This document shows positions 1-6,300 of a DNA stretch of 7,441 bases, piece by piece; positions within the stretch are counted from its first letter, which is position 1, and each line of letters starts with the position of its first letter. Source of the DNA: Chloroflexota bacterium (GTDB lineage Bacteria; Chloroflexota; Anaerolineae; Promineifilales; Promineifilaceae); NCBI GenBank assembly GCA_030599405.1, contig JAUVOB010000059.1, forward strand, positions 1-7,441. The letters are read 5' to 3'. The position numbers and the translations under genes are program-made. Under the pieces are notes generated by a model, which was not told where the DNA came from, did not search any database, and saw only the letters and a program-made list of their open reading frames with translations.

Positions 1-896
1 TGGCAAGTCCGGAAATCGGCCACTTTTCCAGCGAGCAGCGAGACTTTTTAGCGGCCGTCGCTTCGCAGGCAAGCGTCTCCATTGAGAATGCTCGATTGTA
101 CGACACGGTTCGGACTTTCAACGTAGAACTGGAGCAAAAGGTAAATCGCACGACAAAGGAGCTTGAGATGGCGCAGTGGGCATTAGCTGAGAAAGCACGC
201 CAACTGCAGCTATTGCTGAGCCAATCTTATCAAATTCAAGAAGAAACACAGGCGCGCATCGCTCATGATATGCATGATGGCGTGACACAGATGATCATCG
301 GTGCGCTCTATGAAACCCAAGCGGCCCGAGAAGCACTACCTGATGATGGGACCCGGGCAACTGAGAATCTCTCCAACGCCCAACTGCTACTCACTGAGGC
401 GGACACGGAGATACGTCGCGTAATCTATGATTTGCACCCACCGGTATTGGATATGATGGGCCTCGTGATTGCCTTGAAGCGATTCGCAGTTACTTTTCAG
501 GCTGCTTTCGATATCGTTTGTCAAATTCATGTAGAAGATCATCCAAGACGACTTCCAAAGAAAACAGAAATATCGATCTACAGGATTATTCAGGCTGCGG
601 TGCAAAACGTAGCCTCCCATGCCCAAGCAAGCCGGGTAAAGGTGTTATTCAATTTTGGCAGAGAGAGGATGCAGGTCATTATCGACGACGACGGAGTTGG
701 TTTCGATCCGGAGGCAACCTTGGCCACCCCGGGCGATCACTTAGGACTCGTCGGGATGAAAGAGAGAGCGGAAGGCTTAGGAGCAACATTAGCGGTGGAA
801 TCCGAAATCGGGATCGGTACCCGGATCGTGCTGATTCTCCAGTCACCTCACTATATTGAAGCAGATCCTGTAGCTCGAACGATCGAGGTCAAATGA
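1..896 (+). CDS. Sensor histidine kinase, NarX/DegS (HisKA_3) type, 5' truncated by window
   Basis: This is the C-terminal part of a cytoplasmic sensor kinase that autophosphorylates on histidine and passes the phosphate to the regulator encoded next to it. The open frame continues to the left edge (first full codon at 3), so the true start lies outside; the TTG at 96 is an internal leucine codon. Bases 3-98 encode the end of a GAF-type sensor domain (SIENARLYD). A charged, probably coiled-coil helix follows to about 260. The H-box AHDMHDGVTQ has its phospho-accepting His at 273-275, by analogy with NarX and DesK. Next come LHPPVL (about 433-450), the N-box near 582-620, the G1 box DDDGVGFDP (684-710) and the G2 box GLVGMKERAEGLG (744-782). 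The N-box reads QAAVQN where the family normally has QEAL-x-N, so the usual Glu is Ala (594-596). No membrane segment is present in the visible part. The input signal is unknown. Confidence 0.94.
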   Translation, partial: ASPEIGHFSSEQRDFLAAVASQASVSIENARLYDTVRTFNVELEQKVNRTTKELEMAQWALAEKARQLQLLLSQSYQIQEETQARIAHDMHDGVTQMIIGALYETQAAREALPDDGTRATENLSNAQLLLTEADTEIRRVIYDLHPPVLDMMGLVIALKRFAVTFQAAFDIVCQIHVEDHPRRLPKKTEISIYRIIQAAVQNVASHAQASRVKVLFNFGRERMQVIIDDDGVGFDPEATLATPGDHLGLVGMKERAEGLGATLAVESEIGIGTRIVLILQSPHYIEADPVARTIEVK

Positions 897-898
897 GG
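894..898 (+). promoter_or_regulatory. Ribosome binding site for the response regulator
   Basis: TGAGG overlaps the kinase stop codon and lies 7 bases before the GTG start at 906. It supports that start and implies translational coupling of kinase and regulator. Confidence 0.6.
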
Positions 899-905
899 CA
901 CTGTC

Positions 906-1565
906 GTGGCAACATCTGAGTACGATCGACCGATTCGCGTGCTTGTCGTTGACGACCATCCAGTTGTCCGGCAAGGATTGCGCAGTCTGCTGTCCGGTCA
1001 CGCAGATATTTCAGTTGTGGGTGAGGCTGAGGACGGGGCTGAGGTATTTCCGCACCTTGCTCGGCACGAGACAGACATCGTATTGCTCGACATCAAGATG
1101 AATGACCAGAATGGAATAGAGATCGCCCGGCGTATTCGCCAATCTTATCCCACTATTAAGGTCATCATACTCACCACTTATGATGACGAGGGCTATGTGC
1201 AGCAGGCGCTTGAAGCGGGAGTCCATGGATTTTTATTGAAAAGCGTCTCTCACGATACTCTGCCAGACGCAATTCGGGCTGTCATGAGTGGGGAAAAACT
1301 ACTAAGCCCCACTCTGGTTAGCTCCGTAATCTCGAACTATCAGAAGTTAGCTCAAGAACAAGCACGACAAGAGGCCGGCCTATCTTCTGCGGATCTTCAA
1401 CTATTGCAGGAAATTGCCTCCGGAGCCAGCACCCGGGAGCTCGCAGACCGGTTCTACTGGAGCGAGGCGACGGTAAAGCGCAAGGTCCAGGAAATCCTTG
1501 AGAAGCTTGGCGCGTCGAACCGGACGCACGCCATTGCCGAAGCAATCCGTCGAGGCTGGATCTAA
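906..1565 (+). CDS. Response regulator, NarL/LuxR family
   Basis: A 219-residue DNA-binding regulator of the usual family length, starting at GTG 9 bases after the kinase stop. The receiver domain (about 10-125) has the acidic pair D16-D17, the predicted phospho-acceptor D62 in LLDIKM, T90 in ILTTYDD and K112 in GFLLKS: a complete active set, so it should be phosphorylatable. The residue four after the phospho-Asp is Asn (N66), where most family members have Pro. A linker of about 30 residues leads to a C-terminal LuxR-type helix-turn-helix (about 159-219); STRELADRF and SEATVKRKVQEIL are the scaffold and recognition helices. It is almost certainly the partner of the upstream kinase. Whether it controls the hdr genes downstream is only an inference from position; target genes cannot be read from the sequence. 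Confidence 0.96.
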   Translation: MATSEYDRPIRVLVVDDHPVVRQGLRSLLSGHADISVVGEAEDGAEVFPHLARHETDIVLLDIKMNDQNGIEIARRIRQSYPTIKVIILTTYDDEGYVQQALEAGVHGFLLKSVSHDTLPDAIRAVMSGEKLLSPTLVSSVISNYQKLAQEQARQEAGLSSADLQLLQEIASGASTRELADRFYWSEATVKRKVQEILEKLGASNRTHAIAEAIRRGWI

Positions 1566-1566
1566 C

Positions 1567-1611
1567 CCAGCCTAATTCTAAACTCTTGCTGAATCAGATA
1601 TTCAAGGCTGG
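1567..1611 (+). other. Possible hairpin just after the response regulator stop
   Basis: CCAGCCT (1567-1573) and AGGCTGG (1605-1611) are perfect 7-base complements separated by 31 bases, beginning two bases after the regulator's TAA. No T-run follows, so it is not a classical terminator. It could protect the 3' end of the mRNA or be chance. Confidence 0.3.
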
Positions 1612-1719
1612 TGACCGCGGTCGAGGCGTGATACGTACCTCCACCCTCTAGATAAGTGGGCAGAGCACGAACGATACTAGCGGAAGATCATCTACCTTGG
1701 AGATCCGATATCTAAGAGT

Positions 1720-1752
1720 TTGACCCGCGAGCAGGCAGCCTGACCGGGTTGA
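1720..1752 (+). other. Possible RNA hairpin in the hdr leader region
   Basis: TTGACCCG (1720-1727) can pair with CGGGTTGA (1745-1752), with two G-U pairs. Inside it, CAGG (1732-1735) pairs with CCTG (1739-1742). A TTTT run lies only at 1756-1759, so terminator activity would be weak. It may be part of a structured leader. Confidence 0.3.
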
Positions 1753-1785
1753 TACTTTTGGTTCATGAATTGAGCTAAACGTGAA

Positions 1786-1815
1786 TGGTCAGCTGGTAGC
1801 AGCAGGCACTATGAT
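1786..1815 (+). promoter_or_regulatory. Weak candidate sigma70-type promoter for hdrCBA
   Basis: TATGAT (1810-1815, one mismatch to TATAAT) lies 18 bases after TGGTCA (1786-1791, two mismatches to TTGACA). Transcription from it would begin near 1821-1823, inside the left arm of the terminator stem, so the terminator could not form fully in this transcript. The match is modest and the assignment tentative. Confidence 0.3.
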
Positions 1816-1817
1816 TT

Positions 1818-1848
1818 AGACAGGCGCTACCTCAGTGCCTGTCTTTTT
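1818..1848 (+). terminator. Intrinsic (Rho-independent) terminator immediately upstream of hdrC
   Basis: AGACAGGCGCT (1818-1828) pairs with AGTGCCTGTCT (1834-1844): 11 base pairs with one G-U, a 5-base loop and a run of five T ending at 1848. The T-run is on the + strand side only, so it acts on rightward transcripts, such as those from the kinase/regulator pair. It ends 13 bases before the hdrC ribosome binding site. That is too close for a spacer between unrelated operons unless hdrC has a promoter overlapping it, or the hairpin is a regulated attenuator. Confidence 0.75.
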
Positions 1849-1861
1849 GTTGTCAAGTAGA

Positions 1862-1867
1862 CGGAGG
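1862..1867 (+). promoter_or_regulatory. Ribosome binding site that fixes the hdrC start
   Basis: CGGAGG lies six bases before the GTG at 1874. This favours that codon over the upstream in-frame GTG at 1835, which sits in the terminator hairpin and has no such site. Confidence 0.75.
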
Positions 1868-1873
1868 TCGGTT

Positions 1874-2416
1874 GTGACATTCCGGCAGCAGATTGAAGGG
1901 CTCAGCGGGCAGAACACCAATCTGTGTTACCAGTGTAGTAAATGCTCGGCGGGGTGCCCGATGGCGGAGTGGATGGACCTCAAACCGGCCCAACTGATGC
2001 ACAGCATTCGCCTAGACCTTGAAGATCGTGTGCTCAACAGCACGGCTATCTGGCTTTGTGTTGACTGCGAGACGTGCACATCCCGCTGTCCCCAGAAAGT
2101 AGAACCGGCTGCGGTCATGACGGCAGCTCGCGTCCTGGCTACTCAAAAAGGCGTCACTCCAAGCGTCAAAGAAGTGAGCATCTATTACCGTGGATTTGTG
2201 GACAATATGCGTTTGAACGGCAAAATCCACGATGCCTCGGTAGCGGGCATCACCCAACTTCTTACCGGACAACTCAGAGACAATCTTCCCCTTGCTTGGA
2301 AGCTGTTTATCAGGGGAAGAGTCAAACCACCACCTCTCCCGCTTGGGGGCGGGGAATTTCGCAGGCTCTACAACAGCGCCCTCGCCATTGAAAAGGATAG
2401 GGAGGAGCGGCGATGA
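1874..2416 (+). CDS. hdrC: HdrC-like heterodisulfide reductase iron-sulfur subunit
   Basis: A 180-residue soluble iron-sulfur protein, close to the usual HdrC length. Two ferredoxin motifs of the form CxxCxxCxxxCP are complete: C18, C21, C24, C28 (CYQCSKCSAGCP) and C62, C65, C68, C72 (CVDCETCTSRCP). In known HdrABC complexes these two [4Fe-4S] clusters carry electrons from HdrA to HdrB. The rest is helical and basic-rich at the C-terminus, as in the family, with no membrane segment, so this is the cytoplasmic type rather than HdrDE. The GTG start is chosen from its ribosome binding site; an in-frame extension to GTG 1835 would add 13 residues without homology-like character. The stop overlaps the hdrB start (ATGA), indicating co-transcription and coupling. 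A partner other than HdrB/HdrA is unlikely given the operon. Confidence 0.94.
   Translation: MTFRQQIEGLSGQNTNLCYQCSKCSAGCPMAEWMDLKPAQLMHSIRLDLEDRVLNSTAIWLCVDCETCTSRCPQKVEPAAVMTAARVLATQKGVTPSVKEVSIYYRGFVDNMRLNGKIHDASVAGITQLLTGQLRDNLPLAWKLFIRGRVKPPPLPLGGGEFRRLYNSALAIEKDREERR
2401..2405 (+). promoter_or_regulatory. Ribosome binding site for hdrB
   Basis: GGAGG lies inside the end of hdrC, seven bases before the hdrB ATG at 2413. It supports the ATGA-overlap start. Confidence 0.7.
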
Positions 2417-3333
2417 AGTATGGATACTATCCCGGCTGCTCGTTAGAAGGTATCAGTGTCGAATACGACATCTCAATTCGAAACCTGTTTAAGCTCCTGG
2501 GCGTTGCCGTGACCGACCTGCCTGACTGGATCTGCTGCGGCACGTTAGCAGCTCCTTCAATCTCCCGTTTGCTAGGGGTTGTGACACCTCTGTGGAACGT
2601 CGCTCGTGCTGAGGAAGAGGGATTTGATCAGCTGGTCGCTCCATGTAGCGCCTGTGTTTACCATCTCAAAAACGCAGTTAGGCAAGTAGCCGATAATGGC
2701 CCGCTTCGTGATGATGTGGAAGCCGTGTTGGGACGAGCTCTAAATGATCCGCCCGTCGTCGTACACCCACTCGAGATCCTGACTAATGACGGATTCGAGT
2801 CGCGAATCAGACAGCTTGTTCGACGAGATCTCAGCGAACTAAAGGTGGTGAATTATTACGGATGCCACATATCTCGCCCGGCTGACGTAATGCAATTCGA
2901 CGATCCGGATAATCCGCAGAGTATGGATACATTGCTTGGCTGGGTGGGTGTTCAAACCCTAGAGTGGTCTGGCAAGGTCGACTGCTGCGGCGCCCACTTT
3001 AGCCTGATCAAGCCCGACGTCGTTGTGGATCTGAGCGCTCGCATCTTTGAGGCCGCCCTCAGATCTGGAGCGGACGCCATCGTCGTAGCTTGCCCGATGT
3101 GCCACGCCAACCTCGATACACGCCAGACGAGGTTGACCGAAAAGCTAGGCCGCTCGTTGGAGATGCCGGTGCTTTATTTCTCTCAAGTGCTGGGTTATGC
3201 CATGGGCCTGGAGCCAGAACTGCTCGGACTGAATAAGCACATCGTCGATCCCCTGCCCCTGATGCTCGAGAAGTGCAGAGGACGGCAGGTAGAGATAAGT
3301 TCCAGTGCCAGGACAGAGGAGATTGCCGTATGA
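2413..3333 (+). CDS. hdrB: HdrB-like heterodisulfide reductase catalytic subunit (two CCG domains)
   Basis: A 306-residue protein of normal HdrB length with two tandem CCG (cysteine-rich) domains. Domain 1 has C9 (YYPGC), C41-C42 (ICCG), C78 and C81 (PCSAC). Domain 2 has C151 (YYGC), C191-C192 (DCCG), C227 and C230 (CPMC). All ten cysteines are present at the spacing that in methanogen HdrB holds two noncubane [4Fe-4S] clusters that split a disulfide. This subunit is therefore predicted to be catalytically complete, unlike HdrB relatives with a degenerate domain. In methanogens the substrate is CoM-S-S-CoB; in a bacterium it would be another disulfide, a DsrC-type partner or an unknown thiol carrier, which the sequence does not reveal. 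A tail of about 30 residues at the C-terminus (to EEIAV) is less conserved in character. The gene overlaps hdrC and hdrA by four bases each. Confidence 0.97.
   Translation: MKYGYYPGCSLEGISVEYDISIRNLFKLLGVAVTDLPDWICCGTLAAPSISRLLGVVTPLWNVARAEEEGFDQLVAPCSACVYHLKNAVRQVADNGPLRDDVEAVLGRALNDPPVVVHPLEILTNDGFESRIRQLVRRDLSELKVVNYYGCHISRPADVMQFDDPDNPQSMDTLLGWVGVQTLEWSGKVDCCGAHFSLIKPDVVVDLSARIFEAALRSGADAIVVACPMCHANLDTRQTRLTEKLGRSLEMPVLYFSQVLGYAMGLEPELLGLNKHIVDPLPLMLEKCRGRQVEISSSARTEEIAV
3315..3321 (+). promoter_or_regulatory. Ribosome binding site for the hdrA-like gene
   Basis: AGAGGAG lies inside the end of hdrB, eight bases before the ATG at 3330 that overlaps the hdrB stop. It supports this start. 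Confidence 0.7.
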
Positions 3334-6300
3334 GTACGGCGGCCGAAAGTTTCCCGGTTCCGCTCAGCAAAAATGGAAAACCCGTCGGCAGCGTACTGGT
3401 TATCGGTGGCGGTATCGCCGGGATGCAAGCCAGTCTTGACCTTGCCGACTCGGGATTCAAGGTCCATCTGGTGGAGAAGGAGCCCGCCATCGGCGGTCGC
3501 ATGGCTGCGCTGGACAAAACCTTTCCCACAAACGACTGCGCTATGTGTACCATTAGTCCTCGCCTTGTGTCGACCGCCAGCCATCAGAACATCGAGGTTA
3601 TGACTAATTCTACGCTTCTCAAGTTGGACGGAACGGCAGGTCATTTTACAGCCACATTGCGTCATAACCCACGCTACATAGATCCAGAGAAGTGCACTGC
3701 CTGCGGCGATTGCGCGTCTGTTTGCCCTATCGTTCTACCAGATCGTTTCAACGGTGGTCTCAGTGAGCGGAGAGCGGCTTATAAACTCTACCCGCAAGCA
3801 GTCCCTAACGCGTATGCTATTGAGAAGAAAGGAATCGCTCCCTGCCGGGATGCATGTCCGGCTGGCCAACGAGCACAAGGATACATCGCGCTCATCCGCG
3901 AGGGGCGATACGAAGAGGCGATGCGGGTTATTAAGGAGGACAATCCCTTCCCGGGAATTTGCGGCCGAATCTGTAACCATCGTTGTGAAACGGCCTGCAA
4001 CCGCAAACTGGTGGATGAACCAGTGGCAATCGCTGCTCTCAAACGCTTTGTCACCGATCAGGTCTATGCCAATCCGTATAAGCCACCTGAGCCCGTGGAA
4101 CGGAAATACGAGGAGCGAGTTGCCATCATCGGCGCCGGTCCTTGTGGGTTAACCGCGGCTAAAGATTTGGTGACAGCGGGTTATGGTGTAACCGTACTGG
4201 AGGCTCTTCCGGTTGCTGGGGGCATGTTGCGAGTTGGTGTACCCGAATACCGTTTACCTTCGCGGATTGTCAACCGCGAGATCCAGGAAATCATCGATCT
4301 GGGCGTTGAATTACGCCTGAACACGCGGGTGGAGAACCTGGATGATATTTTCGCCGAAGGTTTTGAGGCCATCCTTATCGCCGTGGGAGCGCACGAAGGT
4401 AAACGTCTGCCCATACCCGGAGCGGATCATCCTGAGGTGCTGACTGCAGTCCGCTATCTTCGTGACGTGCGGCTTGGAAACGGCCCGAACCTTACGGATC
4501 GCAATGTGTTGGTGCTAGGAGGTGGCAACGTTGCCTTCGATTGCGCACGAACAGCCGCACGCAGCGGAGCCAAAACAGTGGGCGTTGCCTGCCTGGAGCC
4601 CCGCGACGCTATGTTGGCCGACGAGCACGAGGCGATCGAGGCCGAGGAAGAAGGCATCAAAGTACTGACCAGCCAATCTTTTAATCGCGTTTGCCAAGGT
4701 AATGGCAATATCACAGGGATTGAAGCGGTTGACGTCAGCTTCATGAAATTCGAGACAGATGGTGCCTTAACCCTGGAGACGGTGCCTGATAGCGAGCACA
4801 TCCTACCTTGCGATGTTGTTATCTTCGCAATCGGGCAACGAATCGGTCTGGCACTTATTCCGGATGATTCCGGAGTTGGGGTGACGCAGCAAGGCATGAT
4901 TGCCGTAAATCCCAATACGTTCGCGACCAGTCACCCAGGCGTATTCGCCGCTGGTGATGCAACCAGGGGAACGGCGTTTGCAATCGAGGCGGTTGCCGCA
5001 GGACACAGAGCCGCCAGGAGTATTGGAAAATACCTGCAAAACGAACTCTTAGAAACACGTGGTCATATCGATCTGCCGGTTGTTCGAACCAGTCCAACCG
5101 AGATAAACGCCCGAATAGGGAGCGGGGAGATCCGGGTCAAACCTCGCGTAGAGATGGCTGCCCTGGAGGCTTCGACGCGCCGCCATTCGTTCGAGGAAGT
5201 CAATCTGGGCTATACCGAGGAGGAGGCGCGGGCCGAAGCAGCGCGCTGCCTTCAGTGTGGTGTATGCTCTGAGTGTCTCTCCTGTTTCTATGAATGCGCA
5301 GCCGGGGCCATCAACCATGATGACGTAGCGCGTGTCGAAACCATCGACGTTGGCGCCGTTATTTTGGCTACAGGTTTTCAGCCGTACGACGCCACGCAGT
5401 CTGGTGAATATGGCCTCGGACGATTCCCAAACGTGGTCACCAGCATGCAATACGAACGTATCTTGTCCCCCAGCGGTTCTTACGGAGGACACCTGGTGCG
5501 ACCGTCAGATGGTCACGAACCCCGGCGGGTTGCTTGGATCCAGTGTGTCGGATCCAGACAGGCCGATCGCAATTGGTGCTCGGCCGTCTGCTGCATGTAT
5601 GCCACAAAACAGGCCATGATTACCTTGGAGCATGCGCCAGGAACTGAGTGCACTGTCTTTTTCATTGATTTTCGAGCCTATGGTAAGGGCTTCGATGGTT
5701 ATTATGAAAGAGCGAAAGAGATAGGTATACGATACTTGCGATCGCTTCCCTCAGGTATCAGGCAGATCGCGGATTCTGAGAACCTGGAGATCTCATACGC
5801 TCTGCCTGATGGTCGGATTATAACCGAAGAGTTTGATATGGTGGTTTTGTCTGTTGGCCTGGAGCCCCCACAGGGGATGTCTCGATTGGCATCTAATCTA
5901 GGTGTGGAACTGACTCCAGATGGCTTCTGCCAGCTGACCAACCTATCACCTCTCGACACGACTCGTGAAGGTGTGTACGTTTGCGGACCGTTTGCCGAAC
6001 CAAAAGATATACCCGAGACGGTAATGTCAGCTAGCGCGGCTGCGGCAAGGGCCATGACTCTTCTAGCCGAGAGCCGGAACAGCCTTGTTCGGACAAAAGA
6101 ATATCCGCCCGAAATCGACGTTAGCGAACAGCCACCGCGAATAGGTGTCTTCGTTTGCCATTGCGGAACTAATATAGCTGGAGTCGTCGACGTTGCCGCC
6201 GTTACTGAATACGCGAAGAATCTGCCGGGGGTTGTTCATGCGGATCACTATTTGTTTACTTGCTCAACCGACTCTCAGGCTAACATCCGGGAGGCGGTCA

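Larger units (their letters stand above)
1566..1873. other. 308-base intergenic region without a convincing gene
   Basis: No reading frame with a plausible start, ribosome binding site and recognisable protein was found between the regulator and hdrC. The region contains a perfect 10-base palindrome GACCGCGGTC (1613-1622) and three potential hairpins (1567-1611, 1720-1752, 1818-1844). It is the natural place for the promoter and control elements of the hdr operon. I see no tRNA, known riboswitch or mobile element end. Confidence 0.6.

Noticed and set aside
96..98. TTG at 96 as the start of the kinase gene
   Set aside because: The frame is open to the left edge and encodes the end of a GAF domain (SIENARLYD), so this is an internal Leu codon.
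1613..1622. Palindrome GACCGCGGTC as a regulator operator
   Set aside because: Perfect but only 10 bases, single copy, and not linked to a clear promoter; noted as an intergenic feature without functional assignment.
1636..1834. NarL-heptamer-like sequences (TACCTCC 1636, TACTTTT 1753, TACCTCA 1828)
   Set aside because: Each has one mismatch to TACYYMT, spacing and orientation are irregular, and such near matches are expected by chance; the regulator need not share NarL specificity.
1785..1845. tRNA-like stretch (GGTCAGCTGGTAG resembles a D-arm)
   Set aside because: No T-arm GGTTCRA motif, no consistent anticodon arm and no acceptor stem; the structure is better explained by the terminator.
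1835..1873. In-frame GTG at 1835 as an earlier start for hdrC
   Set aside because: It lies in the terminator hairpin loop/stem with no ribosome binding site, and the added residues look unlike HdrC; GTG 1874 has CGGAGG at ideal spacing.
3059..3665. Long antisense reading frames across the hdrB/hdrA junction
   Set aside because: They lie opposite strongly supported hdrB and hdrA codons, have no recognisable protein features and no ribosome binding site; they are shadows of biased codon use.
3754..4152. Overlapping + strand frame inside the hdrA-like gene
   Set aside because: It is out of frame with the iron-sulfur and Rossmann motifs, which read without interruption in the hdrA frame across the same bases.
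3831..5246. Separate gltD gene or recent insertion event disrupting hdrA
   Set aside because: The frame is continuous at both junctions, HdrA motifs resume correctly and no repeats or mobile element ends flank it; it is an integral module.
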